A stretch of 19,164 nucleotides of DNA from Pseudomonadota bacterium (GCA_021828605.1 JAJZEG010000092.1:1-19164), one strand, 5' to 3'. Positions 1 to 8,151 are shown, counted from the stretch's first letter. Notes: generated by a model from the letters alone, not told the origin. Translations and numbers: made by a program.

Positions 1-1
1 C

Positions 2-121
2 GGCGCCTTGGCCGCAGCAACCAACGCCATCGCCAATGCGCTGGCCCAGGCCGGCGCCGCCCTGCCAAAGCTGCCCTGCACCGCACTGCGAATTTGGGAG
101 GCGCTGCAAAAGCCGATTTGA
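2..121 (+). CDS. Xanthine dehydrogenase family, molybdopterin-binding subunit (C-terminal fragment)
   Basis: Only the last 39 codons and a TGA stop are in the window; the gene enters from the left edge. The translated tail has an Ala-rich helix (GALAAATNAIANALAQAG) followed by a short basic/hydrophobic end (LRIWEALQKP). This is the usual ending of the large molybdopterin-binding subunits of xanthine dehydrogenase, CO dehydrogenase and 4-hydroxybenzoyl-CoA reductase type enzymes. There the C-terminal 'GA..A..NA...AL' helix precedes a final 'P...R.W.AL' motif. Nothing can be said about substrate. It converges with the MFS transporter gene on the opposite strand. The family call rests on this short tail only. 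Confidence 0.6.
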   Translation, partial: GALAAATNAIANALAQAGAALPKLPCTALRIWEALQKPI

Positions 122-130
122 CCGTGAAAT

Positions 131-151
131 CCCCCTGCTTTTCACAGGGGG
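131..151. terminator. Hairpin between convergent genes
   Basis: CCCCCTG (131-137) and CAGGGGG (145-151) form a perfect 7-bp GC-rich stem with a 7-nt loop. It lies 9 nt after the stop of the left-edge gene and 37 nt from the end of the convergent MFS gene. There is no long T tract on either side, so an intrinsic terminator is plausible from position but not proven. The rest of 122-188 shows nothing else. Confidence 0.35.
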
Positions 152-188
152 GTCCACGCTCATCAGGAGTTGCTTATGGCACCGAAAG

Positions 189-1556
189 TCACGCGTCCTG
201 CGTCACGACTTCAAGCGACTTGCGGGTCGCTTTAATCGTGAAGGGTAATATCACCAAGGTAACCAAACCCGTTGCGGCCATAAACAAAAACACTGCCGTA
301 AAGCCATGATTATGGAAAACGGATAATGCAATGATCGGGCCCACCGCACCACCCAGATGCCCGGCGCCATCGGTGAGCGAAACGCCGGTAGCGCGAGCGC
401 GCGTTGGAAAACTCTCAGCGGTTAGGGTGTACATTAACGGCAGAAAAAACCCTAGAGAGCCAGCGAGCAGAAACACCGCAACATAAATCAGCAAAGATGT
501 CGCCACAATGCCGATTGCGACGAAGCAAACGGTCCAAACCACCATGCCGGCAAAAATGATGTTTTTACGCTCGAATTTATCGCCTATCGCGGTGGCGAGG
601 ACTGAGCCGACAGGATATCCGACCGAGCTTGCCAGCATGAACACAATGCTGTGGGTCAGGGTGAAGCCACGGGCAACAAAAAAAGTCGGCCCCAGACCTA
701 GCCATGTGTAAGTGCCGATATACCAGATGAACCAAAGAGCAAAAAGCAGGACCACACGACCGGCGAAGGGCGGGCGGAACAGAGCCCAGGTGGGGAAACC
801 TGTGGAATGAACCTCCGGTGCTACGTCGATCGGGGCGGGTAGAAAACCGCCCGTGCGTTTTTTCGCGCGCGTCTCGGCGTGATCAATGATCGTCGCAGCC
901 TCGGCAAATCGATTTTTGCTGAGCAGCCAGCGCGGCGATTCCGGCAGCCAGGGAAAGGCAAATAATGTCAGCCCGCCGAGCGCACCAAGGAAGAACATCG
1001 CCCGCCAACCCCAGGAAAAATTCGGGACCAGGATCAGAGCGGCGATTGGCACGATGCCTTGTCCCAGCATCGCAAAGACATTGGCCAGGCCGGTATAGCG
1101 GCCCCGCACCGAGGCTGGCGCCATCTCGCCGATATAGGCTGAAATCACGGCAATTTCCGCACCGATCCCCATGCCGGTAATGAAGCGCCCGACAACCATC
1201 GAGTCGAGGCCGGTGGCGAAAGTGGTGCCGATGCAGCCGAACGAGAAGAGCAATGTTGCGGTCGCAATGCCGCCTTTCCGACCAATGGCATCGGCAAAAT
1301 TGCTATTGAGCCAGGCACCGACAACGTAGCCGATCAGACTCGCGGTGATCGGCAGCGCCTCCTGACCCGGAGCGAATTTCAGAACTTTGCTAAAGACCGG
1401 CAGGCCAAAGGCGACATTGGTGATATCAAAGAAGGCGATGAGATAGCCGATCCCGACCACCCACAGGACCGCGGTGGAATGCGGCCAGATCGGAATTCGG
1501 TCCAACCGGGCGACGAGGTCGCGTTCTGCGTTAGCGTCATGAGCCTTGATATTCAT
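189..1556 (-). CDS. MFS transporter, sugar-porter/metabolite:H+ symporter type
   Basis: This 455-residue multispanning membrane protein belongs to the major facilitator superfamily. Visible signatures are the cytoplasmic loop 2-3 motif DAIGRK (residues 89-94), the helix 4 stretch GRFITGMGIGAEIAV followed by GEMAP and RGRY (about 123-153), and PESPRWLL (205-212) before the central loop, typical of the sugar porter/aromatic-acid symporter branch. The length and roughly 12 hydrophobic segments fit an intact protein. The ATG at 1556 is preceded by a GAGGAAA-type ribosome binding site. It is the last gene of the minus-strand catabolic operon, 21 nt after the MmgE/PrpD gene. From this context it probably imports the dicarboxylate that the operon degrades (itaconate or a relative), where the Pseudomonas locus uses a TRAP system. 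The substrate is inference. Confidence 0.85.
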   Translation of the reverse strand: MNIKAHDANAERDLVARLDRIPIWPHSTAVLWVVGIGYLIAFFDITNVAFGLPVFSKVLKFAPGQEALPITASLIGYVVGAWLNSNFADAIGRKGGIATATLLFSFGCIGTTFATGLDSMVVGRFITGMGIGAEIAVISAYIGEMAPASVRGRYTGLANVFAMLGQGIVPIAALILVPNFSWGWRAMFFLGALGGLTLFAFPWLPESPRWLLSKNRFAEAATIIDHAETRAKKRTGGFLPAPIDVAPEVHSTGFPTWALFRPPFAGRVVLLFALWFIWYIGTYTWLGLGPTFFVARGFTLTHSIVFMLASSVGYPVGSVLATAIGDKFERKNIIFAGMVVWTVCFVAIGIVATSLLIYVAVFLLAGSLGFFLPLMYTLTAESFPTRARATGVSLTDGAGHLGGAVGPIIALSVFHNHGFTAVFLFMAATGLVTLVILPFTIKATRKSLEVVTQDA

Positions 1557-1577
1557 GTTCTTGATTTCCTCTGTTTT

Positions 1578-2966
1578 TTATGAAGCGGCGGTGGTTGATA
1601 AAACATCGTTGTCAAACAAAGCGGCGGCCCGCTTCATGCGCTGCAATCCAAGGACGGCTTCAGCGAGGCTGTTGGCTGGCGCGGTGCCCAGTACTGGCGC
1701 GGCGAGGCCGATAAATTTGGTCCGCAATTCCAGCGCTGTGAGAAAATGGTCGGGCTCACCTTTGGGCACGATCACGGTCTTGATGTAGGTCTGCCCGTCC
1801 GCAATAACCGTTAGTTTCCCTGACATATTGACCGGGAATTCCGCCTCGATTTGCGGATCATTCACGCAGGAGATTTGGTTCATCAGGCGACGAATCGCCG
1901 GATCATCACGTCGCTGATAGCTGTCCCATTCCATAGTCCCGCTGGCCAGAGCTGTGGCGATGACAAAGGGTCCACTGAACTGCGCGTCGACGATATTTCC
2001 GGGATTACGTTTTTTATCGACCGGCTCGCCAATGAGCAACATACCCGCCCGTGACAGGCCGAGCGTGACCGAGGTAATGGTCTCTGGCCGCAATTGATGG
2101 TCATCGCGAAGGAAAATCGCGGCGTCGATACCTGCGTGACCCCAGCGACAGGAGGGATAGGGTTTCACCCCCATCTGCATCAATTCCCAATCAGTGCCAA
2201 GATTTTGCGTCACGCGCTCAGGCTGGGGTGAGGGCGCATAGGCGTTTAGGAACCCGTGCTTGCCTTCGATCGGGTCCGCCGCACCGATGAAATTTTCACG
2301 GGCCAAAGTCGCGGCGACGAAGCCGGACATGCTGGCCCATCCGACCTGAAATCGTTTGGTCCAGGCACCGTTCGATAAAAACTGTAGGCTGCCAGAACTC
2401 TGGCTGAGGGCGATCCCGAAGGCAGAAGCGGTTTGTGGCGCGCTCAGTCCAAAAATATGGCAAGCGGCGGCGGCAGCGCCAAACACGCCACAGGTCGCTG
2501 AAGGGTGAAAGCCCCGGTCGTAATGGGCGCCTGCGGGCAGGGCCAAGGCAAGTCGGAGGGCGACCTCGTAGCCAGCGACGACGGCTTCGATAACTTCGAT
2601 CCCGGATGCCCCGGTAATCTCGGCGGCGCCGAGTGCCGCAGGGATAACCGGCGCACCGGCATGAACGATCGCGGCGGCATGGGTGTCGTCGAAATCGAGT
2701 GAGTGCGCCAGCGTGGCGTTCACCAGCACGGCGCCGGCAGGGGCGTAGCCGTGATCATCGGCAAACACATGCGCGTTGCCATGGGCCAGCCCCAGAACAC
2801 GCACCGCTGCCAGCAAAGCGGGCGTGCTCTCGGCGTCGGCGCGCGCGCGCACCACATTACCGATGCAATCCAGAATCAAAAACATGCAGCGCGTAACAAC
2901 CTCTTGCGGTAGATCGTCATAGCGGAGCCCGCTGACAAATTCGCTCAACTGCTTTGTTATGGTCAT
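1578..2966 (-). CDS. MmgE/PrpD family protein
   Basis: The 462-residue product belongs to the MmgE/PrpD fold, which includes 2-methylcitrate dehydratase, cis-aconitate decarboxylase and several isomerases. Family features are the N-terminal all-helical domain with the HSLDFDDTHAAAIVHAG segment and the later KPYPSCRWGH motif. The open frame extends upstream to 3119, but that extension (51 residues, Arg/Pro-rich) overlaps the preceding lyase gene and is not protein-like. The ATG at 2966, behind a GGGGGA Shine-Dalgarno and followed by an immediately family-like sequence, is preferred. The gene follows the CitE-like lyase by 28 nt. A PrpD homologue is also present in the Pseudomonas itaconate locus, where its exact step is uncertain. 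It might isomerise, hydrate or decarboxylate a C5/C6 tricarboxylate feeding the pathway. Confidence 0.85.
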   Translation of the reverse strand: MTITKQLSEFVSGLRYDDLPQEVVTRCMFLILDCIGNVVRARADAESTPALLAAVRVLGLAHGNAHVFADDHGYAPAGAVLVNATLAHSLDFDDTHAAAIVHAGAPVIPAALGAAEITGASGIEVIEAVVAGYEVALRLALALPAGAHYDRGFHPSATCGVFGAAAAACHIFGLSAPQTASAFGIALSQSSGSLQFLSNGAWTKRFQVGWASMSGFVAATLARENFIGAADPIEGKHGFLNAYAPSPQPERVTQNLGTDWELMQMGVKPYPSCRWGHAGIDAAIFLRDDHQLRPETITSVTLGLSRAGMLLIGEPVDKKRNPGNIVDAQFSGPFVIATALASGTMEWDSYQRRDDPAIRRLMNQISCVNDPQIEAEFPVNMSGKLTVIADGQTYIKTVIVPKGEPDHFLTALELRTKFIGLAAPVLGTAPANSLAEAVLGLQRMKRAAALFDNDVLSTTAAS

Positions 2967-2994
2967 GGTATTTCCCCCGGAATTTTGTTCAGGC

Positions 2995-3786
2995 CTATGG
3001 CACGGTGGCGCGGGCCAAAATCTGACGCGCCCGCAACCGGACCGGGGCGTCGACCATGGTGCCATCGACCGAGACCGCCCCATCCGCCTCTGAAGCCAGG
3101 ATTTTTCTGGCCCAGACAATTTCGGAGTCCCTAGGCATAAAACCGGCTTTTACCGAAGCGATCTGTCGCGGGTGAATGCACAGCTTGCCGCCAAAACCCA
3201 GATTAAGCGCATAGGCCGCATCATCCTGGAGCAATGCCGCGTCATCGAGCGCCGTGGTCACGCCGTCGATCGGGGGCGGCAGATTGGCGAGGCGGGATGC
3301 CAGAACCAGCTCAGAGCGCGCGGCGAGGAGGGCCTCGCGCGTATGCGCGGCGCCAATATCCGCGCAGAAATCAATTGAGCCAAAAGCCAAGCGCATCGTG
3401 GCGGGCGCGCGCGCGATCTCTCTGGCCCGCGCGAGGCCGATTGCGGTCTCAATCAGGGCGATCACGGGCAGGCCGGTCGCTGCCGCGACGGCGGCGATGT
3501 CGGCGGCGGTTTCGGTTTTCGCGAGCATCACCATCGATAGTTTGAGACCCGCCAAAGCCTCGAGGTCTTGAACGTGCCAGCGCGTGCCGACCGGGTTGAT
3601 GCGAACACCGATATCGATCCCCCCCGGCAAGAGGGCCGCGCGCAGATCGGCGCGGGCTTTCAATTTTTGGTCAAAGGCAACGGCGTCTTCAAGGTCGATA
3701 ATCACCGCATCGGCGCCGGATGCGGCGGCCTTGGCGAAGCGTTCGGGGCGATCGCCCGGCACGAAAATCGGGGTAACGCTTACCAT
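2995..3786 (-). CDS. CitE-like HpcH/HpaI family lyase, probable (S)-citramalyl-CoA lyase
   Basis: The 263-residue protein is a single TIM-barrel of the HpcH/HpaI aldolase/citrate lyase beta family. Motifs are FVPGDRPERFAKA (8-20), IIDLEDAV (29-36), the CoA/substrate arginine in GVRIN (R62), the metal ligands E113 (LIETAIG) and D139 (FGSIDF), and the C-terminal KLCIHPRQI. Such enzymes cleave acyl-CoA beta-hydroxy acids such as citramalyl-CoA, malyl-CoA or beta-methylmalyl-CoA. With a MaoC-like hydratase and a family III CoA-transferase directly upstream, cleavage of (S)-citramalyl-CoA to acetyl-CoA and pyruvate (the ccl step of itaconate catabolism) is the best fit. It overlaps the upstream hydratase gene by 7 nt, so translation is coupled. 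Other acyl-CoA lyase substrates are possible. Confidence 0.82.
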   Translation of the reverse strand: MVSVTPIFVPGDRPERFAKAAASGADAVIIDLEDAVAFDQKLKARADLRAALLPGGIDIGVRINPVGTRWHVQDLEALAGLKLSMVMLAKTETAADIAAVAAATGLPVIALIETAIGLARAREIARAPATMRLAFGSIDFCADIGAAHTREALLAARSELVLASRLANLPPPIDGVTTALDDAALLQDDAAYALNLGFGGKLCIHPRQIASVKAGFMPRDSEIVWARKILASEADGAVSVDGTMVDAPVRLRARQILARATVP

Positions 3787-4622
3787 TGCGCCGTGGCTTC
3801 CATGGTTGGCACACCATCGGCGGTCTCAATCCAAAGTTTCAACCCGGCATCGTGCTCCAGCGCGCAGAGTCTGAAGGCCATGAAATCAAACAAAGGTTGC
3901 ACACCACGGAAATGGAAAGTTTTAGGCGCGGTCTGATAAATTTTTGCTGCGAATTCGAGCAGCCACGTTGCTTGCAGCGGGCCGTGTACGATCAGGCCCG
4001 GATAATGCTCTTCGCTCATCGCATAAGAGCGGTCGTAATGAATACGGTGACCATTAAACGTCAACGCGGAATACCGAAACAGCATCACGGTGTTAGTGGT
4101 TTTTTCTTCGACCCATGTTGGCACCACGCGCTGAGCCGGCACCGCAGGGCTCGCTGGCGCGCCAGCATCGCGATAGACAATGTTTTGCACTTCTTCGATG
4201 GCGAGGCCGCGTGGTGACATAATCGCGTGTTCGACCGTCACGAAGCAGAGCGTGCCGCTCCGGCCGTCCTTGACCGAGACGTCGGTGATGACGGACTGGC
4301 GCTGGATTGTATCACCCAAATGCAGTCGGCCAACCAAGCGCAAGCGGCCTCCCGCCCACATCCGGCGCGGCAAGGGCACCGGCGGTAAAAATCCGCCGCG
4401 TGCGGGATGACCATCAGAACCGAGTGTGGTCGTGTTAGCGGCAGGCGGTGCTAGACACCAATGAATCGCCAAGGGCGCAATAAGAGGCGCAATATCATCG
4501 GACCCCTCATGATCCATCATCGCCGCATAGTCGCGCATCAACCGGGGCGTCACCAAATCTTCGACAATCTCGCTGCGACCAATCCAACGACGCAGATCGG
4601 GCAGGTCCAAGGCGGCGCTCAT
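3780..4622 (-). CDS. MaoC/FAS1-like hydratase, probable itaconyl-CoA (or mesaconyl-C4-CoA) hydratase
   Basis: The 280-residue protein has a MaoC-type N-terminal dehydratase-like half and a C-terminal hot-dog half. The latter carries FRYSALTFNGHRIHYDRSYA (about 182-201) and YPGLIVHGPL (207-216), the conserved block of the two-domain hydratases that include itaconyl-CoA hydratase and mesaconyl-C4-CoA hydratase. Asn190, His195 and Asp197 lie in the presumed active-site block. The ATG overlaps the stop of the CoA-transferase as ATGA, and the gene runs into the lyase gene, so the three enzymes are tightly co-translated. By context it hydrates itaconyl-CoA to citramalyl-CoA (the ich step). Mesaconyl-CoA is the main alternative substrate. 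Length is normal for the family. Confidence 0.82.
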   Translation of the reverse strand: MSAALDLPDLRRWIGRSEIVEDLVTPRLMRDYAAMMDHEGSDDIAPLIAPLAIHWCLAPPAANTTTLGSDGHPARGGFLPPVPLPRRMWAGGRLRLVGRLHLGDTIQRQSVITDVSVKDGRSGTLCFVTVEHAIMSPRGLAIEEVQNIVYRDAGAPASPAVPAQRVVPTWVEEKTTNTVMLFRYSALTFNGHRIHYDRSYAMSEEHYPGLIVHGPLQATWLLEFAAKIYQTAPKTFHFRGVQPLFDFMAFRLCALEHDAGLKLWIETADGVPTMEATAQW

Positions 4623-5755
4623 TTTACCATCCTTTCCACACTGAATTCGGCCAGGATGGCGGCGGTATGCTCACCGATCCCGGGAACCGAGCCGTATCGT
4701 CGAGGCGGGCCACTAACGACGGCTGCCGGGGCGGGCAGCCGCACCGGACCGGCCTCGGTCGCAACGACGATGCGCGATAAATGCGGATGCCGGGACAAAT
4801 CCGCCATATCATTCAACGCCGCGAACGCGATATCGGCGGCGGTCAGGCGAGCGATCAGCGTGGCGCCATCAAGCCGTCGCAAAATCGTTCCAACCGCCGC
4901 GTCGGTCGCATCGCGATGGCGAACCCGCATGACATTGGTGCAAAATCGTGGGTCGGTGGCGAGATCAGGCGCATCAAGAACCGCCGCACAAAAAGCGTTC
5001 CACTCTCGCTCGCTCTGGATCGAGATCAGCATCTGGCGATGGTCTGCGGTCGCAAAGACGCCATAAGGCGCGATCGACGGATGGGCGAGTCCCATCCGCT
5101 GCGGCGGCTTGCCCGCTTCAGCGTTCAGCAGCGGCACAGTCAGCCATTCGGCCATGACGTCAAACATCGCGATGCGAATGTCGGCCCCATCGCCGGTTTT
5201 ACCGCGCATGATCAGTGCTTCTAATATCGCGGCATGCGCCGCAGCGCCGGTGGCGATATCCACCATCGAAACACCCACACGCGCCGGCTCATTCGGCCCG
5301 CCGGTGATCGAGGCCAACCCTGATTCCGCCTGCACCAGCAGGTCATAGGCTTTGCGGTCAGCCAGTGGTCCGCTGTCGCCATAGCCGCTGATCGAACAGC
5401 AGATCAGACGCGGAAATTTTGCCCGCAAATCCTCAATGGCAAGACCCATCCGCGCCATGGCACCCGGCTTCAGATTTTGCACCATGATATCGGCATGGGC
5501 GATCAACCCGTTCAGCTTTTCGCGCCCGTCGGGCTGCGCCAAATCCAGAACGACGGATTGTTTGCCGCGATTGAGCCAAACGAAATAGCTCGAACTGCCG
5601 GGTGCTGAATCATCATAAAAGCGCGCAAAATCGCCTTCTTCTCGCTCGATCTTGATCACCCGCGCCCCGGCATCCGCAAGCCGGGCCGTGCAATACGGGG
5701 CGGCGACCGCCTGTTCCACGGCAATAACGAGCATCCCCTCGAGCGGACCGGCCAT
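4619..5755 (-). CDS. Family III (CaiB/BaiF) CoA-transferase, probable itaconate CoA-transferase
   Basis: With the preferred start the product has 378 residues, normal for CaiB/BaiF CoA-transferases. The N-terminal block LADAGARVIKIEREEGDFAR, the SISGYGDSGP segment and the catalytic aspartate in AYDLLVQAESG (D138) are all present. The frame is open back to 5785, but the ATG at 5755 directly follows the acyl-CoA dehydrogenase stop (TGA, one base, ATG). It gives the usual family N-terminus (AGPLEGMLVIAVEQAVAAPYCT), so it is chosen. These enzymes move CoA from succinyl-CoA or another donor to a carboxylic acid through an aspartyl-CoA thioester. In this cluster the acceptor is probably itaconate (the ict step); mesaconate or citramalate are alternatives. 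Confidence 0.83.
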   Translation of the reverse strand: MAGPLEGMLVIAVEQAVAAPYCTARLADAGARVIKIEREEGDFARFYDDSAPGSSSYFVWLNRGKQSVVLDLAQPDGREKLNGLIAHADIMVQNLKPGAMARMGLAIEDLRAKFPRLICCSISGYGDSGPLADRKAYDLLVQAESGLASITGGPNEPARVGVSMVDIATGAAAHAAILEALIMRGKTGDGADIRIAMFDVMAEWLTVPLLNAEAGKPPQRMGLAHPSIAPYGVFATADHRQMLISIQSEREWNAFCAAVLDAPDLATDPRFCTNVMRVRHRDATDAAVGTILRRLDGATLIARLTAADIAFAALNDMADLSRHPHLSRIVVATEAGPVRLPAPAAVVSGPPRRYGSVPGIGEHTAAILAEFSVERMVK

Positions 5756-5756
5756 T

Positions 5757-6935
5757 TCAATAAGACCGGGGCATGCCCAGCACATGCTCGGCCAGATAAC
5801 TGAGAATCAGATTGGTCGAGATCGGCGCAACCTGATATAAGCGCGTCTCGCGGAATTTGCGCTCCACGTCATATTCCTCGGCGAAGCCAAACCCGCCATG
5901 CGTTTGTACGCACGCCTCGGCTGCCGCCCAAGATGCGTCGGCTGCGAGCATTTTGGCCATGTTCGCCTCAGCGCCACACTCAACGCCCGCATCAAATAAT
6001 TCTGCCGCTTGGTGAACCATCAGTTCCGCTGCGCGCATGTGCGCATACGCCTTGGCGATCGGAAATTGCACGCCCTGATTCTGCCCGATCGGACGGCCAA
6101 ACACGCTGCGCTCGCTGGCATAGGCGGTGGATTTTTCGGTGAACCATTTCGCATCGCCGATACATTCCGCGCCAATCAAAATGCGCTCGGCATTCATTCC
6201 CGACAGAATATAGCGAAATCCTTGCCCCGCCTCGCCGATCAAACTATCCGCCGGAATGCGCATATTATCGAAAAACACTTCCGTCGTCGCATGATTCATC
6301 ATCGTGCGGATCGGACGGATGGTGAGGCCGTGATCCTTCACCTTGCGCATATCGAGCAAAAATACCGACAATCCATCGGTGCGCTTGCTAACCTGATCGC
6401 GCGGCGTGGTGCGAGCCAGCAGCAGCATCAAATCAGAATATTCAGCACGCGACGTCCAGATTTTCTGGCCATTGATGATATAATCATCGCCATCGCGCCT
6501 GGCGGTCGTTTTCAGTGCCGTCGTATCCGATCCACTGGTCGGCTCGGTAACGCCAAAAGCCTGCAAGCGCAGTTCACCGCTGGCAATCTGCGGCAAATAG
6601 AGGGATTTTTGCGCCTCACTGCCATGCCGCAGAACAGTGCCCATAATATACATCTGCGCGTGGCAAGCCCCACTGTTACAGCCGGCCCGCTGCACCTCTT
6701 CGAGTATCGCGGCCGCTGCGGACAGAGGCAGTCCCGAGCCACCAAATTCTTCTGGAATCAGCGCCGCGAGCCAGCCATTATCGCCCAATTTTTTGACAAA
6801 CGCCTCGGGATAAGCGGCATTACGGTCAAGCTCACGCCAATAGGCGCCAGGAAATTCCAAACATAATTTTCTGATATCGGCACGGATCTGGGCGTGCGGC
6901 TCACTCTCGATAGTCATTTCAACGGTTCGCTCCAT
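5757..6935 (-). CDS. Acyl-CoA dehydrogenase family flavoprotein
   Basis: The 392-residue protein has the standard ACAD layout: helical N-domain, FAD-binding beta domain with GVTEPTSGSDTTALKTTA and INGQKIWTS (about 128-162), and C-terminal helical domain with RSVFGRPIGQNQGVQ and QTHGGFGFAEEY. The common catalytic Glu in the C-terminal YEGT motif is absent; the position reads VAPIST (369-374). A Glu is present in NAERIL (E250), the helix G position used as catalytic base in isovaleryl-CoA dehydrogenase, so activity is probably retained. It is the first gene of the minus-strand operon, one base from the CoA-transferase. A second ATG at 6917 (residue 7) has GGAG 12 nt upstream and may be the true start. 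The substrate is unknown; a methyl-branched C5 acyl-CoA would fit the operon. Confidence 0.83.
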   Translation of the reverse strand: MERTVEMTIESEPHAQIRADIRKLCLEFPGAYWRELDRNAAYPEAFVKKLGDNGWLAALIPEEFGGSGLPLSAAAAILEEVQRAGCNSGACHAQMYIMGTVLRHGSEAQKSLYLPQIASGELRLQAFGVTEPTSGSDTTALKTTARRDGDDYIINGQKIWTSRAEYSDLMLLLARTTPRDQVSKRTDGLSVFLLDMRKVKDHGLTIRPIRTMMNHATTEVFFDNMRIPADSLIGEAGQGFRYILSGMNAERILIGAECIGDAKWFTEKSTAYASERSVFGRPIGQNQGVQFPIAKAYAHMRAAELMVHQAAELFDAGVECGAEANMAKMLAADASWAAAEACVQTHGGFGFAEEYDVERKFRETRLYQVAPISTNLILSYLAEHVLGMPRSY

Positions 6936-7014
6936 TTGATCGCGAGCATACTATGAACCGCCCCAAGCCATATGGAAAATATATAAAAAGACTAGTATCC
7001 ATCGTTTTTCAGTC
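6936..7014. promoter_or_regulatory. Divergent regulatory region, left part
   Basis: This AT-rich 79-nt stretch lies between the acyl-CoA dehydrogenase start and the palindromic element. It should carry the minus-strand operon promoter and probably LysR-binding sites. A T-rich TTTTTATATAT segment on the minus strand is a possible -10 region, but I see no clear -35 box or single convincing T-N11-A operator, so no exact promoter is called. Confidence 0.35.
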
Positions 7015-7131
7015 TAGTGTCCTGCCCCTGAAATTCGTGGGTGAATTTCAGGGGCAGGACACTAAAATATTGAATTTGCTAGTGTCCACTCTAAATCTGA
7101 AATCCGACGGATTTCAGATCAGGGACACTAG
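7015..7131. repeat. Twin-palindrome, MITE-like element with TAGTGTCC ends
   Basis: Two hairpins lie back to back. The first (7015-7064) is a perfect 22-bp inverted repeat with a 6-nt loop. The second (7079-7131) has CTAGTGTCC/GGACACTAG outer arms and an inner perfect 11-bp stem (95-105 with 109-119 of the 7000 block) with a 3-nt GAC loop. The motif TAGTGTCC, or its complement, bounds each hairpin, so it occurs four times. There is no coding capacity. TA at the ends and self-complementarity suggest a small nonautonomous transposable element or a dispersed REP-like repeat. It fills the divergent promoter region and ends 10 nt before the LysR start codon. Confidence 0.65.
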
Positions 7132-7141
7132 GTAAGCATGC

Positions 7142-8116
7142 ATGGACCTGCGCCAATTACGTTATTTCATTGCCATCGTGGAGGCTGGATCCTTCACCAA
7201 GGCCAGTGCATCCCTGCATGTCGCGCAACCAGCCCTCAGCCAACATCTCCGCATGATGGAGGCGGATTTTGGCGTGGCGCTGTTGGTGCGCCATCCGCGC
7301 GGGGTATGGCCGACCGAGGCAGGTGCGCGGCTGATCGAGCGCGCACGCGAGATTGAAGCCCGGTTCGGCGTTCTGGCCGACTATGTGCGGGGGCCTCAAA
7401 TTCCGAGCGGTGACGTGCGGTTCGGCATGCCCGGAACCATCAACGAACAATTGGGCGTGGCGCTGATCGAAGCCGCACAAAAACTCTATCCAGATGTTAG
7501 AATCCGCATCTCAGAAGCCATGAGCGGCTATGTGCTGAGCTGGCTGCGCCAAGGCACGATCGATCTGGCCATGCTCTATAACGTGACAGACGAGAAAAAC
7601 TTGCGGCTGCATCACGCCCTAACGGAAGAGATCCATCTGTTTGCTCGCATAGGGATGACCGGCGCACCATCAGGCCGCGCGGTGAGGCTGCAATCGGCCC
7701 TGCGGTTGCCGTTAGTGTTGCCCGGACGCACGCACGGATTACGCGAATTGATCGAGATCGCAGCCGCGACCATCGGCTGCCCTGTCTCGCCCGCCATCGA
7801 AATCGATTCCTACCGCCAGATCAAGGACTTGCCGGTGCGCGGTTTGGCGTTCGGCATGTTACCAAAAACCGCGATACGCCAGGAATTGGCCGATGGCATT
7901 TTTCAGGCTTGGCGCCTATCGCGGCCAGTTTTAATGCGGCGGATTTATCTTGGCTATCAGGCGGTAGCACCTTTGTCGACCGCCAGCCGCGCCATTGGCC
8001 AGCTGAGCTGGACCATTTTAAATAAACTGGTCGATAGCGGCGGCTGGACGGCGGTATGGAACGATCATGAAGTTCTTGAGCTTTATCCGTCGCTGTTGAA
8101 GCCAACCGAATTATAA
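7142..8116 (+). CDS. LysR-type transcriptional regulator of the divergent catabolic operon
   Basis: The 324-residue protein begins with a classical LysR winged helix-turn-helix: MDLRQLRYFIAIVEAGSF, then TKASASLHVAQPALSQHL as the recognition helix region, and the VRHPRGVWPTEAGARL wing. The remainder is a periplasmic-binding-like effector domain of normal length. The start ATG at 7142 gives the canonical LysR N-terminus; the ribosome binding site is weak (only AGG about 9 nt upstream) and is formed by the edge of the palindromic element. Divergent placement next to an itaconate-like operon matches the arrangement of ItcR/RipR regulators in other bacteria. It therefore probably activates the operon in response to the substrate or a CoA derivative. 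The effector is inference. Confidence 0.88.
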   Translation: MDLRQLRYFIAIVEAGSFTKASASLHVAQPALSQHLRMMEADFGVALLVRHPRGVWPTEAGARLIERAREIEARFGVLADYVRGPQIPSGDVRFGMPGTINEQLGVALIEAAQKLYPDVRIRISEAMSGYVLSWLRQGTIDLAMLYNVTDEKNLRLHHALTEEIHLFARIGMTGAPSGRAVRLQSALRLPLVLPGRTHGLRELIEIAAATIGCPVSPAIEIDSYRQIKDLPVRGLAFGMLPKTAIRQELADGIFQAWRLSRPVLMRRIYLGYQAVAPLSTASRAIGQLSWTILNKLVDSGGWTAVWNDHEVLELYPSLLKPTEL

Positions 8117-8139
8117 AGTATATCCTTCATGGATATACT
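8117..8139. promoter_or_regulatory. Palindromic operator upstream of vapB
   Basis: AGTATATCC (8117-8125) and GGATATACT (8131-8139) are perfect 9-bp arms around TTCAT. The site lies 12 nt before the vapB start and overlaps the likely promoter. VapB/VapBC complexes usually repress their own operon by binding such palindromes. Assignment as the VapB operator is inference from position. Confidence 0.6.
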
Positions 8140-8151
8140 CATGAGGTTCTC

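Noticed and set aside
1578..3119. Longer 513-residue form of the MmgE/PrpD protein
   Set aside because: The extra 51 N-terminal residues are Arg/Pro-rich, overlap the lyase gene and precede a well-placed ATG with Shine-Dalgarno at 2966.
6009..6866. 285-codon plus-strand ORF opposite the acyl-CoA dehydrogenase
   Set aside because: It is antisense to a clear flavoprotein gene, its composition is not protein-like and no family features are visible.
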